Shown: in pieces, positions 12,020 to 24,148 of the stretch
Layout: every line of letters starts with the position of its first letter
How positions within the stretch are numbered: the first letter of the stretch is position 1
Assembly (NCBI RefSeq): GCF_010389155.1
Contig: NC_057766.1
Span: 44,092,463-44,156,462 of the forward strand
Source: Erigeron canadensis
Taxonomy: Eukaryota > Streptophyta > Magnoliopsida > Asterales > Asteraceae
DNA length: 64,000 nucleotides
Reading direction: 5' to 3'
The notes under the pieces: model-generated
What the model was told of the DNA's origin: nothing
Seen by the model: the letters and a program-made list of their open reading frames with translations, nothing else
The model's database searches: none
Program-made: the position numbers and the translations under genes

Positions 12020-15000
12020 ATGCTAAACAAGGGATCGAATTACCACCGAAATAATGCGGTATTTCGATCCCCTATTTCGGCCTTATTGCTCTGCACCATC
12101 GCCGCCATGGCCTCTTTTTACGTCGCCGGCCGGTTAGTTACTTACTCTAATTATTGTTAAATAATCTTCATATCAGTACAGCTTAATCAGATAGGGTTTT
12201 GGGGGGGAAGTTTATGGCAGGATGCAGAAAACAGGGTTTATCTAGGTAAAGAGCTTGATAGGATCACAGGGCAGGGGAAATCTTCAATTTCGGTTGATGA
12301 TACTTTGAAAATAATAGGATGCAGGTAGGTATTCTGTTTGTTATATCTCATAATAATAATTTAGTTTGTTAGTTTAATTGAGGGCTATGCGCTTGTTAGG
12401 GAACAACTGAAGAAACTAACAGCTCTTGAAACGGATCTGGCTGCAGCTCGACAACAAGGCTTTGTGTCAAACCACTTATCAACCACAAAAACTCCTCCTG
12501 ACAAGAGGCCTTTGCTTGTGATTGGGGTTCTTACGGGTTTTGGTCGCAGGAACAACAGGGAAGTCATTCGCAAGGCATGGATGTCAACCGGTAAGTACGC
12601 CTTTTGTTTACGTTACTTTTATTTTTGGATTCGAATATGATATCGATGTTTTCCCCGAAAGATATGATTATTTTGACTATGTATGTAAAGTAATGAAGTA
12701 ACCTTCCTGTAAACATGCGTTTGATCTTGTGTGAATGATGGAATTAACGTAAACTTAAATCACTTGTATCCTAATGCTTGAGAAAGTCAAAATTATTTAT
12801 GAGAAGTCATCAAGCCCCCTTCTGTATTTTACACAAGTGCCTTTGTCTTTTGCGGGTCACGTTTATACAATATGACCTATCTGTATCCTCTCTCTTATTC
12901 TTCATAATTTGTTCTATAATTCGCCTAGTTGCTTGAATTATAGTTGGCTTACTTTTTCATTATCTGTTCCATAATTTCGTTGAGGCAATGACTGAGAACT
13001 CATCAACACGTCCATCTCTATTTTTATGGGGTGTCCTTGTCTTTTGCAGGGCTGCATTTACCATGCGACCTGTCTGTATCTGCTCTTTCTAGTTCTTTAA
13101 TATATTGAGAAATTGCTTGAACTTTAGAGTACTTGGTCAGTCCGATCAATTTAACTTACTTTTACATATGATCACCAAGCATACACTCACTTTACAAAGG
13201 TTACTATTTGATGTCTTGTCAAACCCATTACCTGTTATACAGTCATTTGCTGTATATTCTAGTATGCAAGGACATCTGGTACATGTTTTAAATCGGCACA
13301 TAAGGTTATCCATTAATCCGTTATATGTTGATCACGTACATCTAGCCATTTGGTTCACACCGATTTTCTTTCCATAAGTATCCATTAACCACACTAACTT
13401 TCTTTCCATAAGTATCGATTACCATATTCTGTGATATTCTGATATAATATTTTTGTATGATACATCATCAAAGATTTAAAACCCAATACATCTGATATAT
13501 AGTCACGAAAAGGCTAGATGAGTAACATCTTTCCAAGGACATTTTATTTGGTCATCTCAATAGGTAAAATGCTGATAATTTATTGGACATAAGAAGTCAT
13601 TGGCTTCAGTTAATTGTGATAGTTGAGAGGAATGCTTTTAGACTCAAAACTTTACAACTGTTATTGCTGCAGGTGAAGCTTTGAAAAAGATGGAGGATCA
13701 AAAGGGTGTTATAGCGCGATTTGTTATTGGTAGAAGGTACACTGCTCTTTTCCATTTTCATTCACTTATAACCTTTATCACTTGCAGGATTATATTCACC
13801 TGTTCCAATTGGGCGATGAACTGATGGCTACGTATATCAACTGCAGTGCCAATCGCGGAGACAGTCTAGATAGGGGCATAGATATCGAAAATAAGAACTA
13901 CAATGATTTTTTTGTCCTTGTAAGTACAAGGGCTTATCGATATATATGATGCATCCCCTTCTTTAGTCTGTAGGTTTCTCATACATGCTTATTTTTGCTT
14001 CCAGAAAATTATCATTGTCTTCATAAGTTTTTTACATCAGTGTTAGTGTTACTATCTACACTTCTACACTGTTATATAAAGCCAAACCCCCTCTACAATT
14101 TTAAGATTAAGTAACGCCAATAGATAAGTGCCCCATCCCCTCTTTTCCCAACCCAATAAAAGTGTAATACATACAAAATTTTCACTTTTACATTCCTTAG
14201 TGGTTCTAAAGTTGGTTAAACCACTTTAAAAAAGGAATGAAGGTTGAAATTTCACATAAAAAACCCATATTAGTACCTACCCTAAGTTAGGTGACATAGT
14301 AAAAGTTGTAAAGTGATCAGAATTTTTGCCGCCTTCAACTTCTATTTTCTGTTACCTACACTGAGGTCCTATCAAAGTTGTGAGCGTTCTTTAAAATAAT
14401 ATCATTCCTTACCTGGAAATATTTACAATTAATTTATCTGCAGGAAAGCCATGTGGAGGCACCCATGGAACTTCCAAAGAAGACCAAATTGTTCTTTGCC
14501 CATGCTGCAGAAAGATGGGAAGCTGAATACTATGCCAAAGTCAATGATGATGTTTATGTAAATATTGGTAAGAACAGTGCGTTGGGGTATATTTATGATT
14601 TTTATTAGGGAGGATAAGTATACAAGTTTGGTATGAGACATATTGCTTCGGAATAATAATGGTAAAAAGGTGTGAGTTAATTAGTGAAAGGGACTATTTA
14701 AAATAGTCTATTTTATTTTACCAAATCAACCAATAATATATCAACTCGTATTTGTCATTCAGTTTGCTAACCATGAACATGGTGATTGATCTAATGAAAT
14801 GGCATCTATCTTTCAGATGCATTGGGAAGTACACTTGCAGCTTATATAGATACTCCCCGTGTATATATTGGGTGTATGAAATCAGGCGAAGTTTTCTCGG
14901 AGGAGTAAGCCTCATCTAAACACTAACCAGGAGTGCCAGTTACTTTCAGCTGATATTATATTTTCATAAAACTTGGTTCTGATATATTGTCTCTTCTTCC

Positions 15001-15602
15001 TGTTTTCTTTTTGAATTTTGGCAGGGGTCAGAAATGGTACGAACCGGATTGGTGGAAATTTGGGGATGGGAAGACGTAAGAAGCTAAAACTGACTTACTT
15101 GTTTTATATTACTTCAACGGTTTTTCACAAAACCAATACTTGTACATACATATGATTTGGTTATCTTCTACTTGAATGAAGCCTTTCTAAGCGATATCTT
15201 TGTTGCTTTCACTTATATGAATGGTTAGAAACATTAAATGTATCACCTGATGAGTGTTGAAATTGTTCGTTTTCTTTGTTTATCGTTTGTATGTCAATAA
15301 AATTTGTCTTCTGCAACCAACAGGTATTTCCGACATGCATCTGGTGAATTATTTGTTATATCCAAGGCTTTGGCGAGATTTGTCTCAATAAATAGGTTCG
15401 ACACTCGACCCTTCAATATCTCATAGTTTAAACTATTAAATTGATAACAATTAGCCTGACCTTGTTTTTTTGGGGGGGAAATTGGCAGATCTATTCTTCG
15501 CACATATGCTTTTGATGATGTCAGTACTGGATCATGGTTCATTGGTCTTGATGTCAAACATATCGATGACAAAAAGTTTTGCTGTGCATCCTGGTCAACT
15601 GG

Positions 15603-15639
<37 letters not shown>

Positions 15640-16019
15640 AACATTTAGAATACACATAAATATGCCCTTTTGCCGACTCAAAACATGATTGTGAAGGAAA
15701 GAAACAAAAAGGCTGGAACAGCGATGGCCATTTCGACTCAATCATGGGCAAAATGTTCAATCAGTCTATTATTGATCTTTATCATGTCAAATGGGTAAAT
15801 TTAAGTCACAAGCTAAACCGGAAACAGGTCCCCAAAGTGTATTTAAAATGCTAAAGCCTCAATCTTATATCTAATAGTCACTGTTTTGGTCTGTTACCTG
15901 ACCCATCCATATTTCCACATATAGGTTGTTTAATGCATGTGCCAACAGTATGATGTGATCATGGTGTTAGATTTTAATGTGTTAGCTGTGTTGCAGGAGG
16001 TATATGCGCAGGTGCATAA
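12020..16019 (+). CDS. HPGT1: Hydroxyproline O-galactosyltransferase, GT31 (HPGT1 type)
   Basis: The enzyme adds the first galactose to hydroxyproline of arabinogalactan proteins in the Golgi. Eleven exons are read from GT-AG borders with consistent phase: 12020-12132, 12211-12324, 12400-12590, 13673-13736, 13847-13919, 14444-14567, 14817-14904, 15025-15075, 15324-15395, 15489-15601 and 15997-16019. They give 341 aa, the usual family length. The ATG at 12020 supplies a short basic tail and then a signal anchor (about residues 19-37) for a type II membrane protein. A DUF4094-type stem region (SVDDTLKI) follows. The galactosyltransferase domain contains VIGVLTGFGRRNNR, the nucleotide-sugar motif NDDVYVN (about 219-225), GCMKSGEVF and the C-terminal CCASWSTGGICAGA. 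All key blocks are intact. The identity rests on remembered Arabidopsis HPGT sequences; HPGT2/3 are close alternatives. A LINE lies immediately upstream. Confidence 0.9.
15602..15640. repeat. CT/CA microsatellite at the intron 10 donor of HPGT1
   Basis: A (TC)n run passes into (AC)n directly from the splice donor: the intron begins GTCTCTCTCT. The repeat starts at intron position 2, so the donor consensus is weak. Confidence 0.85.
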
Positions 16020-18047
16020 TCTGATTTGCTAAAACACAGAAAGGCTGTAACAAGTTAGGACATGGCTGCAGATACTGGTTCTACATGGTCACATCTGAGA
16101 TAGGTGTTTGATGCTTAGGGAAGTTGAGTAGCAAAGAATTTCTTTTTCATACAGCAAAAAGGAGCACACTCTAACTTAATCAATACATGACCAGGGGAAC
16201 TCATTTTAATGGATTTGATTGAATATTTGACTCTTTTGTTCTTTTAATTTATAAATACAAAGCTAGATATCATAGTGCCTAGAAGAGTTTATTTACATTG
16301 AGGTTTCCATTTTTTCCTCATTTCCAGCCCCATGTATTCTGTACCTCTGTTTAGACCCATGGGAAAGATTCGGTCCCCATTGCTTCATGAAAGATTGCAA
16401 AATTCTTCGTCCATGTTTGAAGGTTCTTTTTTTTATTTTTTATTTTTTATTTTTATGGTGAATATGTTTAAAGTTAATTACAGTAGATCAGCAGAAGATA
16501 TTTTAAGTTCTTTTCTTAAAGCTAATTTTCATTTTAACATAAATGTAGGTTGTTACCCTGTTACAAACTTCTTTACAACAGATGATACTTGTATTTTCAA
16601 CTTAAAGTTTTCGTGATTTCCATAAAGATGGTTTTGGTTATAATTTCTTATTATTAGATCTTTTGTAGTCTTTGAAACTTTTTTATTTCCTGAATAATTT
16701 ATTTGGTAACGGTTTCTTAAGCAATCCTTAACTCAATTTCAATATCTTTTTATATGATGAAATCTAATGTTATTTTGTAGCAGATACTCACTTATTCAGT
16801 ACATAAATAATCTTAAACATATAAAGTTTGTTTTGTTTAAACTAGCATGATAATTCTGAGAATATGTATGCATCAACGACAATATTATTTTTTAATGCAT
16901 ATTCAACATACGATGGTTTACCCGTAGTTTTTATGTTTTGTACTAGGTTTAATTTTGTTTTTTGTGGTAATTCCTGAAAATCGTTGTCATTTATTGATGG
17001 TGGTATATGACTAGTAGTGTTGTAAGAGTATTATGTACGATCTTTGAAAAAATGACGGACTTCGAATGACACATCAACGCTTCAATTCACCTCCTCTACT
17101 ACCACAACACCAAAATTTGTCCATGTTCATCGAAAAGAGGTTGTCGAAACACCATGTATCATGACACCGAGTAGATCCACTGTAAGACATCAAACAATGG
17201 ATGAAGCCACTTCAACCCACCCCTTGAATGAAGGCATGAAGCCCACTCGTACTTCTTGTTCTTAGAATAAGAGGGAGAGAAGGTTATACTTCTTGTTCTT
17301 AGAAAGAGAAGAATAAAATTTCTTGTTACATAGAAAAATGGGAGAGAAGGTGATCCTTATTTAATCAAATTTTATAAGTTTTTTTTTGTTTTGTTAAATT
17401 TTATGATTAGACTAATCATACAATAATCTTTCGGTTTGTAGGTATCCTGAAGTCATCGTGTGTGAACTTCTCGAACCATAGATGGGTTATATTTTTTTCA
17501 TATCAGGATTTCAACTTGAAACATTCATGTATATATATTCATTACCAGAGACTAAAGTCTTACCACTGCTACTACATTTGTAGCTTTGTGTGTGACTTAG
17601 CTTACACTTGGTCCGTGATATTAATCTTCCATCTTGCTTGTTGCTAATATCATTTTAGTATAGAAATTGTTATGAACTTTTGACTTTTTATGTCTGTATT
17701 TTAATTAAGTTTTATTTTGTATTGTGACAGTATAATCAAGACCATTATCGTGATATTATCATCTAAAGAATATAGTAGTAAACCAATTAAAGAACCAAAC
17801 AACTACATGTTAAATACAAAATATGTAACATGTTTTAATCTAAGATGAACTAACTTAAACACCAAACAACAATCTATCTACTAATATACTAATACAGGAG
17901 TATGACATCTTTTGATTGGTATGTGACGTTTATTGAAACGACACGTATCTTTATAATAATCTTATTTCTTATATATCATTAACAAATTTTATATATGATT
18001 TTAATACAATTAGAACTCTATAGTTTGACTATTCATTACATTACAAT
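16020..18047. other. HPGT1 3' region and intergenic DNA
   Basis: The first several hundred bases are probably the 3' untranslated region of HPGT1. The rest is AT-rich, with a T-rich stretch at 16420-16455 and a modest inverted CCACTTCAACCCACC-type segment near 17100-17230. No coding region is supported; the short frames at 16332-16616 and 17462-17647 have no recognisable content. Confidence 0.5.
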
Positions 18048-18506
18048 CAAGGTTGGAGAATTCGTGACTTGGGATCGGATCGACGAGAGGGGGGGGGGGG
18101 GAGTCACGAGTTTTTAAATACTCGAATCAAGTTTTTATATAGAAAATTTATAGTTTTTGAAATTATATGGAATAAACTTCAAATTTAAAACATAATTGTT
18201 TAGAAACTTTAATATAATACTTCAAAATTCAAATTTGATTCATTAGAAACATAAACTTAAACCAATTTAGGTTTAAAAAAAAAATTTTTTTTTTGACCAA
18301 AGATGACCCGAGTTTTGACCCGATCCAGCCGATTCTTGACCGATCCGGATGATTTTTGACCAATCCAGGCGAGTTTGATCGAGTTTTATAAGCGACCAAG
18401 TCGTTGACCAAGTTTTCACCCGATTCTAGTCAACTCGACCCGTTTAATCCCCGATTCCGATTTTTGATCCGAGTTCCGGCCAAGTCTGTCGAGTTTTACA
18501 ACCCTA
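18048..18506. mobile_element. hAT-type MITE with 8-bp target duplication
   Basis: The 459-bp block starts CAAGGTTGGAGAATTCG and ends with the complement of TAGGGTTGTAAAACTCG. It is flanked by the perfect 8-bp duplication ATTACAAT (18040-18047 and 18507-18514). The interior repeats GACCCGA/GACCGAT words and a G12 run and has no coding capacity. It ends about 170 bp before the start codon of the UBA gene. Confidence 0.8.
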
Positions 18507-18677
18507 ATTACAATATACAATACGGGTGGGTGGGTATTCGGGTGCAGCAAATATAGTTACGTGTACACCTCTTTTCGTTACGCGTTGTTGTTTAGATTTT
18601 TGGCTATACATACTACAGACTAGTCTCCAATCTCTGTGTTAATAACACTAATCAATCAATATAAATCCGGAGTTAAA

Positions 18678-19123
18678 ATGGATTACGATTTTAGGAACAG
18701 ATTGAACAATAATAATAATAATAATAATAATCCACAACAACCACCACCATCCTCCTCAGTATACAACCACAGGCTGAATCCAACATCGCCATCGTCGGCT
18801 TACCCCATGTACGGCCCGTCGTCGTCGCTTTATCCTAAGATCGGCGTCGGCGTTGGTGGTCAACCCTCCGTCGCCGCTTCTCCCATACGCAATAACCCCT
18901 CTTCTTCTTGTTCTCCTCCATCTTCCTGTAAGTTTTTTTTTGCATCGAATTATCCGTACCTGTTCTAATACATATGCTCTTCGCTTAGGATGAGATTAGT
19001 TGATCTATATCTCCTTTGTTGATTACTATTATATTTTAATTTAATAGCAGGAGGAATGGGGATTAGGGTTTCCTTAAAACCTGAGTTTCGTATCACTCCA
19101 CCGGTAACCTCTACCATCTTTTC

Positions 19124-19215
<92 letters not shown>

Positions 19216-22200
19216 CTGATAGGAAACCTGGAAAATATTATTATGAAATTTTAAATTACATATAAATAGTATTAATCTACAGCAGGATGGTAACTGGTAA
19301 GCAAAGTAGCAAACGGGCAACAACAAGCTGCGCGGCCACCCCTTCCTGAATAGCAAATCGAATTCTATATTTATATTCAAATATATATATGTACATATAA
19401 TTCTTAGTCAAATTAAATGTCGCTTTGTGTTGTATTTGGATGAGCAAGAATTCCCAAATCATGATCCCGATACCGGGAAGTAGTACCGAATCCCAAGTGT
19501 GAGACTGGTACCGGTACCCACTTTTTCTGGTTCGTGGGATCGCTACTAATTGGTGCCGGTACCAGGAAATTCCCGGAATCCCAAAGTAGTCCCTCTAATC
19601 CTGACTTTCACATAACCCAAAATTTTAAGCCTACTTCTCATTTCTCAGACCAATTTTAGCTTCAATCTATTCCGGAACTTAAAGAGTATAAATATGTTTT
19701 TTTCTCAGACCAATTCCGGAACTTGGCTTATTTGATGATTGATTTTGGGGTGCCTTAGACATAATTTAATTAAGTGATACCACCTTAACTGTATGTGATG
19801 ACAACTTATAAATCTTAAGTAAATCTTTGATAATACCTTTATATATGTCATTGCTCTACAGCTTCTGATTTATTACTTTATCAGTAAAAAATTCATCCCC
19901 ACAATGTAGAGCACTTGTTTTTGCTTTTCGATTTTTTAGCTATGTCATATTGTTATAGTATCAATGTCATGTTTTTATATTAGTGAGTTAGGTCTTGGTT
20001 TTAATCTGGGCTAGTCGGGATCTGGTTCCATTTTATTTGGGACCGGGACTGGTATTAAGTTTTGGAGATTTTCGGGACCGGTATGGTACGGTACCAGTCC
20101 CACCGCTCATCCCTAGTTGTACATAACCAGTTGTATCTAACTAGTTACGCTGCACATATTTGTCCTTTTTAGCTAATTTAGGTTTACAAGAATTAGTATC
20201 TTCTTTATATCCATATTGTGATGTAAAACATTCTTCATGCATATTTATACGTTATCAATTAAACTACTTGTATTGTAGCCTCAAATGTCCCCACATATCG
20301 GAGACATTCCTCGATGCACATTTCAATTTGACTTTGACCTGGAGAGGAAGATACTCGCTGAAGCTGAGAAAGAAAATCCTAATTGGAGCAAGCTTGGTCT
20401 CGAAAACCTTCCTCATAAGACTGCCAAACCAATTTTTCATGCGGTATGCTATCTTTATGGCATACTTCTTTTTTTTCCCTTTCTGATTTACAGTTGTATG
20501 CCTTTTTTAATTTTATTTTATCAATTAAAGTTGTTGTATCTAGTATTTACCGTAGTTCGTTTAATGGCAAATATTTGATTTAAAGAAAACAGTATCTGGT
20601 TCATCTTTGCTACTTGGATCTCCCAATACTAGTGTTTATCCAAGCTTTATTGTTTTTAGTAATTTGACTTGATTTATCATTTGTCATACGTAAGGAGTAT
20701 CTATATTTAACCTCTAGATACAGTAGAAGATCCAAACTTAACTATATTTTACGACTGCATATGACAAGCTGAAGTTGTCATTGTAATTTTTGTTATATCT
20801 TATTGCAGAAAACTGCAACCTTAGTTTAGGCTAAGTCCTATTGTTGGGCAATGTGTCCAGAAAATATCTTTTTTTTTTTGCCCAGCTACTTTAAGACCAA
20901 ATCTTCTCCCATATCGCTAGGATAGACTATAGATCCAGTATGACGCATTTGACAATTAAGTTTGGTTACAATATGATAACATGTACGGTTATAGTGTTAT
21001 TTTATTATAATATGGGTATTGCCAAAAATGAAAACTAGCATGGCATAAGTGGTTTCCTTTTTTGAAACACTAGCTTTGTACTTGTGCGATATGGTGGTCA
21101 TAGATTAAAGGAGATAATAAGATAGCGGTTTGGTGTGCCTATGTAAGGCTTTGTGATTGTTATATGGTAAGACTGTAAGAGTGTAGGACAGAGGAGGGAG
21201 GGTGGGTGTTTGGCCATATGTTCAGGAGACTTAAGGCCTATGTATTAAGCTCTTTCTATTAAGTTTTGGGGAGTCTCACAAGATAGATGCTTTACATAAC
21301 AGTATGGATTAACAGCATTTTAGCATTGCTTATCGTAGTACGAAGATGATATGTCTTTCCCATAGTTGTCAAAGGTGAGCGCCCGTTGTGCCTAGGCGCA
21401 AAAGGCAGGCAAGGCCCAACCTTAACGCCTGAAACCCTAGGCCCAAAGCCTGAAGCCCCCGTCTACACTTTTCCATATAAATAAACCCTTTGTTCCACAT
21501 AAAAAATTACCTATATTATAGGGATACCACAATAGAATCTTTGTTCCAAAAATCACTTGGTATATATCATTATCATCAATATCATCATTCATCATACTAT
21601 ACTTCATATTGTAGGGATTTTATTATAAGACTCTTCTGCTATTTTAGATACCTTCTTAGCTGAAATTTTCTTCATTATCATTTGTTAGAGACACTGAAAG
21701 TTTATATACTCCTCTACGTGTTTTTTTCCCGGGCCCGCGCTTTTTTTGCGCCTCTTGCCTAGGCCCCATTTGGGGTGCGCTTTGAGTTCGGTTTCGCCTT
21801 TAACAACTATGGTCTTTCCAGTAAATGGTTCTTGCGTATGTCTGATAGGATGTATCTGATGAAAACATGCTATTTGTTTTGGGGAAATAAGCTGATTACA
21901 GTTAAACTTGATGATTCAATCCCTCATATAGAAATGTTATTTCTTGAAAGTTCACCTATTCATACTATCTATGCAGAACTCTAGTGTTGACCCAGTCATG
22001 AGCAAATATATGGCGTCGGGTCCTAATAGAGATATAGTACCCATTGCAGTTGCCAAGTATGGAGATAATCCAACTAAGGTAACTACTTGTCTGCTACTTT
22101 AAAGTTATATTCCTTCATATTTTCTTATACTGGAGGTTGTCAAAATGGCCAAGTTGGCCGTGCGATCTGATTTAGTGCTTGCCTCGACTGGTCAAACCTA

Positions 22201-22606
22201 TTTTGTCTATATATCTATTTGGTCAAACCTTTTTTAGCTGTGTTCTAGCAAGCTGTAAGCATTTTAACAACTTCTAGGTAAATTCTAATTTTTTTCCATT
22301 CTTCTTGGAGATTAAATATAAATATTTCATTAGTAAAGTATTGATAATCCAGATTAACCCATTTTTAAGTAAATGAGTTGAAATTCTCACCTAAACATGT
22401 AGTGAATGTATATATGATCTACAGTTGTGGTCCAGCAGATTTACAAGGAACTTTTTGTTTATTATGGATTCTAGGTTAGGGAATTTGTCAATGGCTACAC
22501 TCTTTTGCGAGAAATGGGCTTTGAAGCAAATAGTATCGCTGATGCATTATTCAACCATGACAATGATACAGAGGCTGCAGCGCATTTTCTGAGCGGTTCA
22601 TCATGA
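18678..22606 (+). CDS. UBA-domain protein (At5g53330-like)
   Basis: Five exons in consistent phase encode 234 aa: 18678-18927, 19048-19103, 20279-20443, 21977-22078 and 22475-22606. The N-terminal third is low-complexity, with a nine-Asn run from an AAT repeat and Pro/Ser-rich segments, and is probably disordered. Conserved central blocks follow: GIRVSLKPEFRITPP, FQFDFDLERKILAEAEKENP and DPVMSKYMASG. The C-terminus is a UBA fold (about residues 190-232) with the MGF loop and DNDTEAAAHFL helix, expected to bind ubiquitin. The ATG at 18678 (MDYDF) matches the family start as I recall it. An in-frame ATG at 18636 is less likely. The function in plants is not well known. Exon 2 uses the first AG of a TAGCAG acceptor; the second would create a stop codon. 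Confidence 0.85.
19125..19213. repeat. (TTA)n microsatellite in UBA-gene intron 2
   Basis: About 90 bp of nearly pure TTA trinucleotide repeat lies just after the exon 2 donor. It produces spurious poly-Leu and poly-Ile reading frames. Confidence 0.95.
19277..19380 (-). pseudogene. Fragment related to the retroelement-like protein at 57.7-58.2 kb
   Basis: Read on the - strand, this gives FAIQEGVAAQLVVARL, closely similar to FAIQKGLAAQLVARLPSN encoded at 58099-58150. Only this C-terminal piece is present, inside intron 2 of the UBA gene. It therefore appears to be a mobile-element fragment carried into the intron. Confidence 0.45.
19437..20115. mobile_element. hAT-like non-autonomous element in UBA-gene intron 2
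   Basis: The right end, read on the complement, is TAGGGATGAGCGGTGGGACT. The left end, TGGATGAGCAAGAATTCCC, is a weaker match. The flanks GTTGTATT and GTTGTACA agree at six of eight bases. The interior is rich in CCGGTACC-type words, a style common in plant hAT MITEs. The boundaries are provisional. Confidence 0.5.
21361..21811. mobile_element. hAT-type MITE in UBA-gene intron 3
   Basis: Termini CATAGTTGTCAAAGG and the complement CATAGTTGTTAAAGG form good inverted repeats. They are flanked by the perfect 8-bp duplication GTCTTTCC (21353-21360 and 21812-21819). At 451 bp the element is non-coding, with GC-rich subterminal regions containing GCGCC and CCTAGGC words. Confidence 0.85.
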
Positions 22607-23937
22607 GACTGCCACAAAAATACTGATATCACATTCGTGTTTTTGCTTGTAAAATCCTTTTTTATACTTGTGTAAATTTAATGAAATGTTAGTAAATGTC
22701 ATCATATGGGTGGTGTTTGGATTTAGCTTATACACGGGCTTATCAGCTTATTTTAATTTGCCAAGGGCAATTGGCTTATTTTAAAGATGACTATATTCTT
22801 TTGTTAAGCCTATCACCTTAAGTTGAGAAACTCACAAGCCAGAAAAGAATTTCGTTGATTGGTTTTTAAACATCCAACAATCTGATAAACTCAGGAAGTG
22901 AGGTAATCCGAAATTCCAAACGCCTCTCTACTGGTGGTTTGTGGCCAGCTATTTTCTATTTTTTCTGAAGTATTGTAATGACTTCTGCTATGTTATTTAT
23001 GACATTTTAAATAATGATTGACTGCTGTAGGAGTTATGTTCATTATGACAATTTAATCGATGATCATGCTTTTGTTGAGATATAAAATGCGTTTTTGTCC
23101 TTTAAGCAAATTTTGTAAGCTCTAGACAATCTCTAGTTAAAGGTAGACTGATTTAATAAATACATTCTCATGGTTGCTAGGGAAATAGTCAAAAATGATA
23201 ACAGAATGCTTTCGTTGGACTAAATATCATAAACAGCGAACACTTTTTTGGTTTTACCTGTATGCGTACATACATCAGTGTATATATAAGGAGTATATAT
23301 GACTATATGAGGACTAACACTTGTATTAAACTTGACATGGTCAATGTCTCCCAAGAAGTACCTTGCGACTTTTAACATGAGGACAAAACTCAAAAGGAAC
23401 AAATAAAGTAAAGTGGTTAACCAATACTTTTTTTGGGAAAAAAAAAATTAGGGAATGGACATAACGAGGGCATCAACTGCTACACATGCATTCGTATTAT
23501 TATTAATTATTAAATCATGGAAAGTAGCATGCCGTTTTGTTTAATATAATATAATAGTGATGTCCGTATATATATTGAGAAAAAAGGGGCATGTTACCAA
23601 TTGGACATTTCATCAATTGACTATAATAAAATAAGGGTATACGTCCACCGTCACTGGGATTCGGAAATTCTACCTCTCCAATAGTATTATTTTCCCAGGT
23701 TCTTCTTTCTATCTTTCTTTTAACGCGTACTACAATCTAACTTTTTTTTTCTCTTCTTTTTCTACTCACACATATATGTAAATATGTCATTGTTGAAGCA
23801 TTATTATATATCAAAGCATTAGAAAGCTTTCAAGTAACATGTTGGGTCACTATCATCAATCAACTATTTATATATGTTTGTTATGTTTTTGCCCAAAAAT
23901 TACATGCATAGAGTAAGTATATATATATATATATAAG
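22607..23937. other. UBA-gene 3' region and intergenic DNA
   Basis: The first part is the probable 3' untranslated region. The remainder shows no coding region. There is an AT run at 23920-23936 next to the SINE described below. Confidence 0.5.
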
Positions 23938-24100
23938 TTTTTTTTTTGGTAAAGTGAGTTTCGATTAAGACGTGTTGAATACAATTTTAACCAGATATTT
24001 TCTGGACCTCCAACTTCCTCCTCATGGAAAATTCCTTTGAGATGAGAACCCCAAGACTCGAACTTGGGACCTTGGGTAAACTCATCCAAAGACCCACATA
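23938..24100 (-). mobile_element. tRNA-derived SINE
   Basis: On the - strand the element has a good polymerase III B box, GTTCGAGTC, within AAGTTCGAGTCTTGGGG at about 24050-24066. It ends in an A-run (T-run 23938-23949 on the + strand). Plant SINEs have this arrangement. It is not a tRNA gene because no cloverleaf can be formed. Confidence 0.6.
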
Positions 24101-24148
24101 GTGGATTTAGAAGATACCTCTAGGCACTAGTTTTAAACTATATATATA

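Noticed and set aside
15470..15760. Short frames over exon 10 of HPGT1
   Set aside because: They are other-frame shadows of the exon and of the CT/CA microsatellite.
21775..21984. 69-codon frame overlapping UBA-gene exon 4
   Set aside because: It runs out of a MITE through an intron in a frame different from the exon.
24050..24066. tRNA gene suggested by a B box
   Set aside because: No acceptor stem or anticodon arm pairs around it, and the A-tail points to a SINE.
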